Source of the DNA: Budorcas taxicolor
Lineage: Eukaryota; Chordata; Mammalia; Artiodactyla; Bovidae
Direction: 5' to 3'
Length of the DNA: 64,000 nucleotides
Assembly: GCF_023091745.1 (NCBI RefSeq)
Contig: NC_068928.1
Span: forward strand, 11,364,001 to 11,428,000
Within the stretch, counting starts at the first letter, position 1. Every line of letters begins with the position of its first letter. The notes under the pieces were generated by a model, which saw only the letters and a program-made list of their open reading frames with translations, made no database searches and was not told the origin of the DNA. Positions 34,886-45,905 of this stretch are shown here, piece after piece. The position numbers and the translations under genes are program-made.

Positions 34886-36014
34886 TATGCAAAGTTGGTA
34901 CATTTTAAATCCCACCTTTATCAGTCTGATTCTTTTTGTGGCCCATCTTCTCACCAGTGACTCAGTTTTCTGGTGACTCTCCTTTCTTCAAAATGAGTAT
35001 TAAAATGTTTCTATTGAGTATATTTTTATCAACTTCTTACTATAAAGTTGAGTGTTTTCTGATTGTGGTCTCAGGAACTGTCTTTGAAGAGTTATGCCTA
35101 ACTTCTAACTTCATTGCTCCAAAGTTGTTACTAAGGCTCAGATCCTGCCTATATGACCTGCCCTAAATAAACTAACTTTCCATGGTCTTTGCTTCCTATG
35201 GAATGCTAACGCACCAATCTTTCTTTGTGGGGAATTTTTCTTGCCACCTGACATTGAGTCTTCTATGGGAAATGGGAATGGTGGTTGATGGGACATTTCC
35301 AATTACTAAATCTGATGTCTACACCTTGTCCAAGCATAGACTCCAACTTGTTTGTTCACCTTGCTACTGTCAGCCTCCCACAGAATACGTTGACTGTCGT
35401 AAAGTTTTTGTCATATTTCCATCTTGATCATGCCATTATGTAGATGGAACCACATTTATTTACCACTTTTAACTGGATGCCCTTAAAGAAAAACATTTGT
35501 CTTGGGTAGATAGTATGACATATTATCTCTGTCTTCTAACTTAAAATTAGCAAAACAAACTATGTTGCAAGAAGCTTTAGTCCCCAATGACAAGGAAACA
35601 CGCACCTAAAGGAAATTAGAAAAGGATAGTAAAACTTTATGTCAAAAATTTAGCAATACATTCAAATATATACTAAACTATAAATAATTTTTTTTACCTA
35701 TTAACAAGCTAGTACACTTTAACTCCATGGTTTTGTGTTTTTCCCTTTGTCTCTATCCCTGACTGATTTCATGGCATTTATTTTAAGAGTCTGTTTCTAG
35801 CTCCTGATAAATTTTAACTCTTCACCTGTCCTTCATTGTGATTTAATTACTATAAGCATCTCTTAAGTCACATCCATTCATAGAGTTCTTTTCTGGGTCT
35901 TAAAATAATGTTGAACCTTCTAAATCATGTTCTGTATTCTCAAAAGTCTTCTTGGATTGTAATGGGAAGATTACAGATGTGAAAAATAATCTTACCTAAG
36001 ACAAATATATTTTG
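34886..36014. other. No gene or repeat recognised
   Basis: Frames of 76 and 81 codons at 34936-35166 and 35182-35427 (plus) have no recognisable domain and no supporting signals. Confidence 0.45.
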
Positions 36015-36189
36015 GTGAAGTGAAAGTAACTCAGTCATGTCTGACTCTTTGGGACCCATGGACTGTACAGTTCATGGAATTCTCCAGGCCAGAATACTGA
36101 AGTGGGTTCCCTTCTTCAGGCGATCTTCCCAACCCAGGTCTCCCTCATAGCTGGCGGATTCTTTACTAGCTTTACTACCAGGGAATCCC
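36015..36189 (-). mobile_element. Bov-tA SINE
   Basis: Reverse Bov-tA with small deletions: 'aactcagtcatgtctgactc' on the left and 'ctaccagggaatccc' on the right. The flanks share AAATAT.T.TTT-like sequence (36004 and 36191). Confidence 0.82.
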
Positions 36190-37103
36190 TAAATATTTTT
36201 AAAGGAACAATCAAAAAGAATATGCAATGAAGCTAATTAATAGGGGTCTTGAAATTGCTGGTTTAGCAGGTCTCTCCATCCATATATTTATCCTACTCTT
36301 GCTCAGAACAACCTATAGTAGTATTAGTCTGCTAATATTAATTTTCCAAGAGTTAGCATCGGGAATTATTCTTACCAAATAGACTAGGGAACTAAGTCAC
36401 AGCAGACTTTTACAAGGTCTTGTGACAATCACAGAAATAATATTTAGATGACCTGACTTCTCCTTAGTTATTTACTAAAAATAAGTTGATTTCTAAGGAG
36501 GTCTAACTACATGTTCCTTTGTTATCTGTTAGCATACAGTTTTATTACATGTTAGAATACTAATATATATGTTAGTATAGTTATGTGTTAGTATATGTAT
36601 TTTTCCTCCTGCAAAGCTTTAAGTGTGAAAAATAAATTCCAGGGTGTGATAATAAGTGCTAAGAGAGTCAAGGGTTACTAAGAAGAAAACCAAAAAAGAG
36701 AAACATGTGCACGGCGTTGAAGCAAACTAGCAATGATTTTCATAATTCTCTTACTCTGACTCAGGGCCTTTCAGACTTTTAAAGCCATGATTCACATTAA
36801 TAAATACATTTTATTTTAAGACTCAGAGTAGTTACCCTTTCTATGCATAGTACACCTTTGATGCTATTTCTGTTTCATTTTTAAAAATTCTGATCAGAAC
36901 CTAATAAATGGGCCAAAATTCATAGTTTGAAAATCACTGTTCTGGGCAACCAAGGAGTGTGTCAGGTAATGGTCATCAGCACAGGGGTCATTTTGTAGCT
37001 GGGAAGCTCTCACCCTTGGAGATGGTGGTTAGCAAGATGCACAAAGATGTACAGATGAGAGCAGCGATTAACCAAAAGTTGATGGAAACTGGAAAAAGAG
37101 AGG
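36190..37103. other. Unassigned; possible hAT relic at 36762-36956
   Basis: 36762-36956 starts 'cagggcctttcagacttt' and ends 'gtttgaaaatcactgttctg', which resemble degenerate inverted ends of a Charlie-type (hAT) non-autonomous element. I see no clear 8-bp duplication, so the call is weak. The rest is unassigned. Confidence 0.3.
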
Positions 37104-37205
37104 ACTTCCCTGCTGGCTCTGCTGGTAAAAACAACCCACCTGCAATGCGGGAGACCTGGGTTCGATCCCTGGGTTGAGAAGATACCCTGGAGAAGGGAAC
37201 AGAAT
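37104..37205 (+). mobile_element. Bov-tA SINE, 3'-truncated
   Basis: tRNA-like half only: 'gacttccctgctggctctg' and a perfect B box GGTTCGATCCC (near 37159). It stops shortly after 'accctggagaagggaac'. Confidence 0.8.
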
Positions 37206-37547
37206 GCCTCAAAGAGTTGCTAGAAGCCAAGTTAATTGAATGTGGCTGAAAGGACACAGTTGAAGTCACACCATTAAGAGGTAACTCAAGGAAAAGGACT
37301 ACAACATGTTACTGTTGATGACTGGGTGGCTCAAATCACACCCAAAGGCAGAACCCAGGTACCTGACAATGTAAAGGAGGAGCTCCTAGGAGAATAAGAA
37401 CATTCCTTGCTTAGCAAGCCAGCCTTTAAGACTGAATTAGATTGTGTTGTTTTGTGGTTTTATTTCTGAAAGTAAAACTTGCCATAAATTAGGAATCAGT
37501 TTCCCAAAATAAAATCCTTTTTTTGGTATGATGGTATACAGTTTTTG
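37206..37547. other. No gene or repeat recognised
   Basis: Unassigned spacer between two sense Bov-tA elements. Confidence 0.5.
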
Positions 37548-37746
37548 GCTTCCCTGGTGGCTCGGTGGTAAAGAATCTGCCTGCCAAGGAAGGAGACGCA
37601 AGAGACACAGGAGGATCCCTTGGAGGAGGAAATGGCAACCCGCTGCAATATTCTCGTCTGGGAAACCCCATGGAGAGAGGAGCCTGGCCGGCTACAGTTT
37701 ATGGGGTCACAAAAAAGTCAGACACCACTTACTGGCTAAACAACAA
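37548..37746 (+). mobile_element. Bov-tA SINE
   Basis: Sense Bov-tA: A-box-like 'tggctcggtgg', mutated B-box region, body 'ggaaatggcaacccgctgc', tail 'ctaaacaacaa'. The LTR that follows starts exactly at the end of this tail. Confidence 0.88.
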
Positions 37747-37818
37747 TGAAAGGTCAGGGCGAGGTCAGGATGAAAGGTCAGGGCGAGGTCAGGACGAAAG
37801 GTCAGGGAAAGGTCAGGC
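37747..37818 (+). promoter_or_regulatory. 3 x 24-bp array of DR5-type AGGTCA repeats
   Basis: Units at 37747-37770, 37771-37794 and 37795-37818. Each holds two AGGTCA half-sites separated by exactly five bases (GGGCG, GGGCG, GGGAA). Half-site starts are 37751, 37762, 37775, 37786, 37799 and 37810; the spacing between units is seven. AGGTCA direct repeats with a 5-bp gap are the established DR5 binding pattern of RAR/RXR heterodimers. Function here is inference. Confidence 0.7.
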
Positions 37819-37906
37819 GTGCTGAGGCATTCCCTGGGCATGTCGGGACATCCCCGGCAGAGGGCGCTACAGACACACCCCGGAGACCGGCCGGACACAA
37901 AGCCGA

Positions 37907-38031
37907 CCAATCAGGAGCCGACATGAAGCCCTCGCCGTCCAATCAGGAGCCGACACAAAGCCCTTGAACACCAATCACCGCTGAGCCCGCGTTTTCTTCC
38001 TTATATGGGAGCCCCGGCCCGGGCTATAAAA
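37907..38031 (+). promoter_or_regulatory. LTR core promoter: three CCAAT boxes and TATA box
   Basis: CCAATCAGG at 37907-37915 and 37939-37947, CCAATCACC at 37971-37979, and TATAAAA at 38025-38031. The expected RNA start (U3/R boundary) would lie about 25-30 bases after the TATA box, near 38055. All on the plus strand. Confidence 0.75.
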
Positions 38032-38163
38032 CCCCTTCCCCACCCCTCACACCTCGCAGACTCCACAGACTCCCTTTACCCTGCAGACTCCCTTTGCTTC
38101 GCAGGCCCCCCCTCGCTCTCCTGCTTACCCGCCCCCGGGAGTTCTGCCGGAGAGCGACCGCCC

Positions 38164-38169
38164 AATAAA
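38164..38169 (+). terminator. LTR polyadenylation signal AATAAA
   Basis: AATAAA about 135 bases after the TATA box, followed within 35 bases by a T/G-rich stretch (ggggtggttccttcttccc). This is a normal position for the end of R in an LTR. Confidence 0.7.
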
Positions 38170-38225
38170 AGGCCCTGTTCAACGGTCCATAGGGGTGGTT
38201 CCTTCTTCCCGCGGCGTTTCTTACA

Positions 38226-38484
38226 AACAACAAACATGTTTTCAGTAACGATGCGTACGTTGTATTGATTTTTTTCTGCTCAATGTGTTGTTTTAATAAA
38301 TATCTCATGAATGAAGAAAAAAAAAAATCACTGCTTTAAGTTGTCCATATCTACCAAGGGGGAGAAGAAGAGGAGGAGGAAGAGGAATTAGTTAATGATG
38401 ACATAGGCTAATCGAAGTCAAATTTTGTAAGCGATATTTAATATGATCCTTTTTTCCCCTCACTAACAAATATGTACCTTTTCT
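38226..38484. other. Unassigned; AATAAA then A11; GA-rich stretch
   Basis: AATAAA at 38295-38300 is followed by A11 at 38317-38327, and a purine-rich stretch (gaagaggaggaggaagagg) lies near 38370. No gene is recognised. Confidence 0.4.
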
Positions 38485-38498
38485 TCCAAAGAAACTTG

Positions 38499-38702
38499 TG
38501 TGTGAAGTCGCTCAGTCGTGTCCGACTCTTTGCAACCCCATGGACTGTAGCCTACCAGGCTCCTCTGCCCATGGGATTTCCCAAGCAATAGTACTGGAGT
38601 GGATTGCCATTTCCTTCTCCAGGGTATCTTCCCAACCCAGGAATCGAACCCAGGTCTCCCGCATTGTAGACAGACGCTTTACCGTCTAAGCCACCAGGGA
38701 AG
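38499..38702 (-). mobile_element. Bov-tA SINE
   Basis: Reverse Bov-tA close to its consensus: 'gctcagtcgtgtccgactc', B box 'aatcgaaccc' and end 'ccaccagggaag'. Perfect 14-bp duplication TCCAAAGAAACTTG at 38485-38498 and 38703-38716. It looks like one of the younger SINEs here. Confidence 0.93.
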
Positions 38703-38716
38703 TCCAAAGAAACTTG

Positions 38717-39770
38717 GTATACTTGAATTCATATTTTACTTAACACTCACCTGGGAACGTAAAACATTGTGTTTACTAGTTATGGATCATACAAGAAACA
38801 TTTTTTTCTGAATTTTATACCCGATTTTAAAAACAAAAGATATGACACAAATGGTATTCTAATTCCATCTTTAAAAATTTCCAAGGGAAGTTATGTTTCA
38901 TATTTTAAGAGTCCTGAGGTTTCTTGTTCTTATTTCAAGTGATTGTCCAAAAGCAAAGATGTATTTGCTTTTTTAAAAGATCAGCTAGTGTGAATTTTGA
39001 ATATCAGGTTTCTGCTTTCACAGATAAATCATTTGTATCAAATTCATCTGTTTCTTCTTCCGTCACAAGTGGATTGCAGCTGGCTGCTTTAAAAACCAGA
39101 ATTTGGATTCTATTAACAGCTCTGGTGTAAGTTCCCTCTCTGGTGTCTGGGCTTCTTCAGTGCTGCACACACTGAACATGGCTTTAGCACAATTACTTAA
39201 AGCTCCTTCAATTAGAAATTGCAAGACAGTTGTCATCAAATTTATGTAACATGGATCAGTCAAGCATCTGGAAGAATCTGTATGTGCAACAGATTAAAAA
39301 CCTACAATACTTTCTCATCTTGAAATATATTATTGATTTTATAGCTAGTGGAAAAATCAGCAGTGTTTCCCTTTTCCTGGTTTTAAAAATACATATACAT
39401 CAAACCCAATCTCAAAGTATATGTTTTTTTTTTTTAATTGCAGTTAGGAAGTACATAATCTAGCTTTTCTTTTATCAGAGTGAAATGTTAGCATTACTTT
39501 TAAGACATGAAATAGAAAAATCACAAGAAATTGATAATTTTTGTATAAAGTAGCCTAGTTGCTAAGCATAATGAATTTTTCCATCTGGAGAGCCCATTTA
39601 AAACTTCACTCTACTTCTAAGCAATATTGTGTCGTATAGTAGAGTAGATGGTATAAAAGGCCAGGGATTTGGACTTAGCATATCCATTAACTGATAATGC
39701 AGATTTGGGTGATATGCTTATCCTTTCTAGCCCTTGGTTTCCTAATTTTTAATTTACTTTTAAGATTTTT
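38717..39770. other. Mostly unassigned; MIR-like piece near 39640-39757
   Basis: 39640-39757 has weak MIR-like wording ('ggatttggact', 'ttggtttcctaa'). The minus strand at 39004-39156 has a short protein-like reading, described separately. Confidence 0.35.
39004..39156 (-). pseudogene. Candidate exon or pseudogene fragment, unrecognised
   Basis: The minus strand is open for about 50 codons before a TGA at 39006-39004, with a protein-like end: RIQILVFKAAS, then NPLVTEEETDEFDTNDLS. It is acidic and non-repetitive. There is no ATG in frame; upstream, a TGA closes the frame, while the neighbouring minus frame (39063-39263, LIEGALSNCAKAMFSVCS) stays open, which could mean a frameshift in a decayed copy. 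An acceptor-like 'cttacaccag' precedes the segment. I do not recognise the family; chance is still quite possible. Confidence 0.2.
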
Positions 39771-39915
39771 AAAAATGTGGACCATTTTTAAAGTCTTTAT
39801 TGAATTTATTACAATATAGTTTCTGCTTTATGCTTTGATTTTTTGGCCATGAGGCATGTGAGATCTTAGCTCCCTGACCAGGGATCAAACCCGCACCCCC
39901 TGCACTGGAAGGTGC
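39771..39915 (-). mobile_element. CHR-type SINE, interrupted at its 5' end
   Basis: Reverse CHR: 'aaagtctttattgaattt', 'ttttggccatgaggcatgtg', 'ggatcaaacccgcaccccc'. Its right end is cut by the next CHR element. Confidence 0.78.
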
Positions 39916-39921
39916 ATCTTT

Positions 39922-40200
39922 TTGTTTTCTTTTAGTTTTACTTATTTATTTTTATTTTTGGCTGCACTGGGCCTTTGTTGCTGCATGCAGGCTTTCTCTA
40001 GTTGCAGTACATGGGCTTCTCACTGAAGTGGCTTCTCTCGTGGAGCATAGGCTCTAGGAGCGTGGGCTACTAGGCTTCAGTAGCTGTGGTTCTCGGGCTT
40101 AGTTGCCTAGCAATATGAGGAATCTTCCCGGAGCAGGAATTGAACCCATGTCCCCACATTGCAAGGCAGATTCTTAACCACTGGACCTCCAGGGAAGTCA
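39922..40200 (-). mobile_element. CHR-type SINE (long form)
   Basis: Reverse long CHR inserted into or against the preceding one: T-rich tail 'tttatttttatttttggctg', 'tagttgcagtacatgggc', reversed B box 'aattgaaccc' and end 'ggacctccagggaagtc'. Confidence 0.82.
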
Positions 40201-41263
40201 CCTAATTTTAAAAAATGAAGATATTAACCGCATGGTTTCTAACTTCCATGGGAATAGTGAGGGTTGAGATAACTGAGTCTACAAATATTAACAAATTATC
40301 CACTTTTTTCTTTCTGCATTAATTAATGGGTACACCTCATAATCTAGATAGGAAATAAAGCAGTATTTTTGCTTGAATGTTTGAGAGTTTAATAATCCTT
40401 AAAAAAAAAATCTCTGACCCCACTTAGGAACAACAACAACAAAAAGAGGTTTCTGAAAGTCTGTCCTGGTTATCTAGGCAAAGCTTGTGATGACTAGAGT
40501 AAAAGAATAAATCCTATAGGAAAACACATTAGCAAAGACTGAAGTGAATAATAAGATGAAACAGTGTGCTCATCCACCCACGTCAGTGAGAAAAGGCAAT
40601 GTGTTTTTGTACAATTGAATTGAACAAAAATTACACTAACATATGAATCCTAGGGCTACCCGAGAGAGAATGGTGACCATCTGGGGTGAAGAAGTTTCTT
40701 CTTCATGTAATCACAGTGATGACATCATCCACAAACGGCAGAACACAGTGAAGTCTTTATCTTTCATTCCACAAGGTGGTGTGTTTTATGTATAAACTAT
40801 TCGGGTCGTGTTTTTATTCTGAATCTAATGATGTGCTTTTTAAATGGTTTTCTTATTTTTGCCTTGTTAGTACATCACTTAGGATCTTGCCTCTGGGTCT
40901 AACAAATTGCCTGATGCTGATCTAGGTGCACATACTAGTTCCCAAATTGATAACACATGCCAAGATTTTCTGTATTGCCCTCAATAAACACACTCCTGGG
41001 GGTGTTCTTGACCCTGATCTCAATGAAAACTCCAACCGTATTCCCACTCTGCAAGAAGATAAGTTTCCATGTGCTTTCCCCTCTGTGGATATGGCTTTAA
41101 AAATCAAATATACTTTAGGGAAATAATATGACTCTTTTCTTAGAAATATTATTTGCATATAGTATAGGACTGAATGCGGTTTGTGAAATAATAGTAGAAG
41201 TTATTTAAAACAAAAGCTGAAGAATTGTTGGCAATAAACCTCACCAACTTTAACCTAAAGTAC
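40201..41263. other. No gene or repeat recognised
   Basis: Unassigned; a 66-codon frame at 40926-41126 has no recognised similarity. Confidence 0.45.
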
Positions 41264-41477
41264 CTTGTTGTTGTTGTTTAGTTGGTAAGTCATAGCTGAC
41301 TCTTGCAACTCATGGACTGTAGCCCACCAGGCTCCTCTGTCCATGGGATTTCCCAGGCAAGAGTACTGGAATGGGTTGCCATTTTCTTCTCCAGAAGATC
41401 TTCCCGACCCAGTGATTGAACCCAGGTGTCTTACATTGACAGGCGGATTCTTTACCACTGAGCCACCAGGGAAGCCC
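41264..41477 (-). mobile_element. Bov-tA SINE
   Basis: Reverse Bov-tA: (TTG)n tail 'cttgttgttgttg', body, reversed B box 'gattgaaccc' and end 'ccaccagggaagcccaag'. Confidence 0.9.
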
Positions 41478-44057
41478 AAGAATCTACTCAGAACCTGCCA
41501 AACACCTAGGATTCTGCTTTTCTTCTTTTCCATAATGACTTCTTCAACCAAACTCCCTCTGAAAAACTGACTCTCAAAAGAGTCTAAGATTAGTTTCAAG
41601 GAGTCTAGGTTAACAGCGTTTTCCAATTCTTTGTGTTTGTCTCCTAGATCTTTGTTTCAGATACATCTGTAAACTGAACGTCAGTGGGTAAGGTAAGATA
41701 CAAACTTATTCATACGCTGCAGTGTGTATTTAGAGTGCATTCGCCATTAATTAACTCATTCATTCATTCTCTCACTCATTTGCCAAATATTTATTAAATG
41801 CCTTCATCGTTCCAAGAATTATGCATTAAAACTAAGGGTACAAAACATAACAAACTCTAAGAATAATATTATAGTAATGACAGCATTAAACCTAGTAATA
41901 TTCAGCAAGTTGAATGAAACAATAACTTTATTTTAATATCAGAGGTTTTCCCTCCATTTTTCATTATTGATTTGAAATCATTGTTTCAATTATTTTCTGG
42001 TTTCCTGTCTTCAGCATAGTTTAAGCTAAGAATTATTTATGGTTTAAACACCACAACTTGCCAAAAAAAAAAAAAAGATCAGAAAATGCATTTAAACTTT
42101 TTATGAGTTTTAACTGACTCCTAATTGTTATTCCACTTTAATGTTTGCTTTAAAATAATTTTATAATCCTATCCTTGGGTCCTAGAATACTAGAAAAATG
42201 GAAGGAAATGTTCTCTGACAGCAGATCTATGGGGATTGAATCTTAGATGTTATTTATTTAGAGAAGATTATAATAGTAATGAGCTCAGAGATCAGGAGAC
42301 AGTGTACACTACAAAAGCAAATATACTTATTAATAGGATACATAATAGAAGGTTTAACTGTGTATACAACAGAAATGAATAGTCACTTTCCACCCTGGGA
42401 GCGGCTGGTTGTCTTCTTAAAGAGTGTCCTTGTTCAAAAGTAAAGCAAAACTAGTGATCAAATGCTTTCCTTACTAGAGATTAGCTCAAGTGTTTACCTT
42501 TGACAGTCTTTCTACTCGGGGCATAAAAAATGGCGTGTTAAAATGAAAAAACATTCTGTATACTGAGAGAAAAAGATGCTATTTAATGGCAAGATAATTC
42601 TTATTCAAACCAAAAATGTCTTTTTTTCTTTCACTCAAATTGAGTCATCAGAATGTTCAGTATTAAGCTTAAGCCGATAAAAGGAAGAAAGAATAAAATA
42701 TTCAGAAGTTCAACATGTCCATACTTACACAGTTTCAAGCTAGAAAGTGTTGGTTAATTACCCGCTGCAATATTTAGTGCTGTCTATTTCTGAAGTGCTG
42801 CGCAAAGACCAACAAATTGGTTCTAAAAATTCTATAAAGTTTGTTAGTGTTGTCCCTGAGATTTCTAAAGCAAAGAGAAAAGAGATTATTTTAGTGGGTG
42901 TACTCTGGGTTGAGGGGACTAGAGCATGTTTAAGACACCCTTAAAATTAACTGTTTTGAAAGTAAGGTATGCCCTTCTGCAACATTTAACGAGTCTTCAA
43001 GATTGTAATGATGATTACCAAAATAGACAATAAATGCTAGGAATCAGCGTAGAGGAAACCAGATCTATAGTTGATCTTAGAGCAAAGAGTTATGCTACTC
43101 TTTAGGAACAGGAGGAATTAATATACCACAATTTTGTCTTATGCCCTAACTACCTCAGTAGTTAGATTGAAAGCAAGGAAGGTAGTTGTGCTTCCTCAGT
43201 TAACTCTGCACACATATGGAACATACTACCCTTGCACTCAAAGGCAGTTACTTTAGCATCTAGTAAGGGTGCAGCCATGCCTGTCAGATTTTTCCAAAAC
43301 AAGGCTCAGTAAAAGCTAGCCCTTCCCCAGAAGCAGATCTTCAAAATTAGAAAAGTGATCAGAAATTTGGAGGAAAAAAAAAGTTGGGGCAACACTGTGT
43401 CAGTTTCTATATGAACTCCCTCCACCCACTGGCTTTCTAAAAAATAAATTAACTCATCATGAGATTTTCAAATGCATTCTTTTAACATATGGTAAGAGTG
43501 TAAACATACTGGATTTATTTCAGGGGGAAAGTAACCTGATCGATTCAAACAGTACCTCGGAATTTATTCAGTCATGTCAAAAGTCACAACTTCTTTTTAT
43601 CACTTTGGATTCACAAAATTGCATCAGGGGAAGATATATGCTTGAGTGTGATTGCTCCCAGACATGCATTTTTCCCTCCATCAGGGATCTGAAATAAGAC
43701 TAAAAAAGCCAACTTGTATTGGTGTGGGTTTTAGTGACATCCATCCAGAATGATTTCCTACTGAATACTATGCCAAACCTGTGAAATAATAAGGATATAT
43801 CATGACACCAGTAATTTTCTCTCCGGCATCTAAAACTCAGATCCTTCTGTTGATAGAACTGTTCTCCCTTGAGTTGCTCCTGCTAGGTGAGGGGAGAAGT
43901 ACTGAGCAGGCAAGTATGGGAGTGAACCTGGGAAAAATCAAAAGAATGTGAGAAATTGCTTAATAATAGAAGGGTTCTAATAACAGAGATAATGGTATTC
44001 TTACACTTTGAAATGAGCAATGCGAAATTCAAAACACAGTTTAATTGAATGTAGAAA
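41478..44057. other. Young-repeat-poor sequence; L2 end near 41745-41890
   Basis: About 2.6 kb with no young SINE or LINE. 41745-41890 is an antisense L2 terminus ('cattcattcattctctc', 'caaatatttattaaatgc'). An A14 run lies near 42063. Otherwise nothing is recognised. Confidence 0.5.
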
Positions 44058-44259
44058 AAGTATGCTGCGTGCTCAGTCGTGTCCAGCTCTCTGCAACCCC
44101 ATGGACACAGCCCGCCAGGCTCATCTGTCCATGGGATTTCCCAGGCAAGAATACTGGAATGAGTTGCCATTTCCTCCTCCAGGGGGGATCTTCCCGGTCA
44201 GGGATCGAACCCGTGTCCCCTGCATTGGCAAGGCGGATTCTTTACCACTGAGCCACCTA
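44058..44259 (-). mobile_element. Bov-tA SINE
   Basis: Reverse Bov-tA close to consensus: 'gctcagtcgtgtccagctc', 'gggatcgaacccgtg', ending at 'tgagccacct'. It is the only clear Bov-tA between 41.5 and 50.2 kb. Confidence 0.9.
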
Positions 44260-45394
44260 AACTAAGGTGAAAATATCTCCTGGAATAAAGTCAAGTACTG
44301 CCAAGGATTGAGTCTTCATTCCTTCTCACTTGGACGAGTTCCTCCTCTTGCACATGTGTCTTCACGCTAATAGGCAGCAGGAGACACAGTTGCTCTGTTT
44401 TCTTCCCAACCTGAGAGGCCTGAGGATGAAGTCAGAGATCATCTGCTTGTGAATATGGGGAAAAGAATCCATTTTTACTGCAAGGATTTAATGTGACATT
44501 GATGGTAAGTGACATGATCACTGAAAACACATGCCATCTGGAGTCTTGCTGATTGATGTGCAAACCTCTGACAGCAGAAACCCACGTTGTCAGTTTGCTC
44601 TCCTGGTTGTCTTCCTGAGGTCTAGTCAGGAAAGGATCCTCTTCATTTCAAATGTTGGGGCATGAATCACGCTGACAAGAGAAATAAAAGGGCCTTCTAA
44701 CTGGCCTTATTATTCCAAAGTGTAAGCAACAGGGGGAATTTTTCTAAAGGTGAGACTCAGGACTTTTGAAATCCCCTTTAACCAATTCTCTTAGAATGAA
44801 TAACATCACTAGAACCTGTTTTCTTGTTTAAAACAATGTTTGATTGTCCTTTTCGACGTGTAGCTATTACCTTGAAAGTGTTTGCTGTTCTTCCGGTTCT
44901 CTATGTGACAACTTTGATTAACTCGTGCGTTTTTGTGAAATGAAGAATTATGGCCCCTCATGCCTTTGTGTGAGTGCAGATACTGCAAAGAGAAAACAGG
45001 ACTTTACCATGTGCAGCAAGAGAGGGACTGACTTCAATTAGGAAACCTCTCAGGAAGCAGCCAGGAGCCTCTCCACCTGAACTAAGTTTGGGAGACAAGT
45101 GAGGTTTGGTTTTAATTGGTGCGGTCTGACCAAGCAAATCAAAAGAATGATGTATTTATAAGCTCTGGAGTGAATGGTATTCTTTAGAATCTCAAAAAAC
45201 TATTTATTATGATAGATACTAATCGTACGTGATTCTGTAAAGAAAAGCACTTGGCAACAACATGCGAAATGATGGTATTGGATAATGCGATGTAGTGGAA
45301 AGTCATCTGAACCCAAAGCCTATAAATACTTCATTCCAAAGGCAGATTATAATTTTATTTTTTGAATTGGTTTTTCATTGGTTGGCTCATTTTG
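44260..45394. other. No gene or repeat recognised
   Basis: Unique-looking sequence of balanced composition and no long frames. Confidence 0.5.
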
Positions 45395-45905
45395 TGTTTA
45401 TTTTAATAACAGCACCTATTAAAGGTTTTCTACTATAAAAACCATACATATTTTTCATTTAAAAATTGGATAATATAAGCAAAACCACCCATAGTTTTAC
45501 TACTGAAAGGCAATCAATGTATGTTTCTATCCATAAGTTTTTATATTTTTAAATATATACCACATATAAAATTTTGTATTCTGCTTTTAAAACTTACTAT
45601 ATCACATATTTTGCATTAAATTCCGAATTTTCTTTTATTAGCTACGATGACAATTGTCAATTGAAAATACTATCATGTTTGCCGTTTCTTCTCATGATAA
45701 ATAAGGCTGCAACGAACCTTTCTCTGCAAAGCTGTGTTTCTGGATCATGGTTTATATTTATATAATTAGTTTCCAGATATAGATTTATTAGTTTAAACTA
45801 TAAAAAATTTCAAAGGCCTTTGATAGAAACTGTGAAACTGTTTTCCAGAATGACTGTTTCCCTTCACTCTCTCTAGCAGAGTGTGATATTATTCGTTTTC
45901 ATGGT
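45395..45905 (-). repeat. Old L1 3' end, antisense
   Basis: Reverse of an old L1M-type 3' region: 'gtattctgcttttaaaac', 'ataaggctgcaacgaacc' (45701), 'gttttccagaatgactg' (45839). Diverged. Confidence 0.5.

Larger units (their letters stand above)
37747..38225 (+). mobile_element. Solo LTR of an endogenous retrovirus
   Basis: A 479-bp, CpG- and GC-rich block in A/T-rich surroundings, beginning TG (37747) and ending CA (38225). It lies between two copies of AACAA (37742-37746 and 38226-38230). That duplication overlaps the AAC-rich SINE tail, so it is suggestive only. The order is that of an LTR: tandem repeats at the start of U3, three CCAAT boxes, a TATA box (38025-38031), then AATAAA (38164-38169) and a U5-like end. 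Overall layout suits a class I (gamma-like) retrovirus. No primer-binding site, gag, pol or env is present on either side, so a solo LTR is the simplest reading. The family is not named. Confidence 0.75.

Noticed and set aside
37150..37175. tRNA gene suggested by A and B boxes
   Set aside because: These boxes belong to Bov-tA/CHR SINEs; there is no cloverleaf or anticodon context.
37747..37818. Short direct repeats as a CRISPR-like array
   Set aside because: The units are contiguous with no spacers, in a eukaryotic LTR.
37747..38225. CpG-rich block as a host gene promoter/CpG island
   Set aside because: TG...CA ends, flanking short repeat, and the TATA plus AATAAA order within 479 bp fit an LTR better; a secondary promoter role is kept as a hypothesis.
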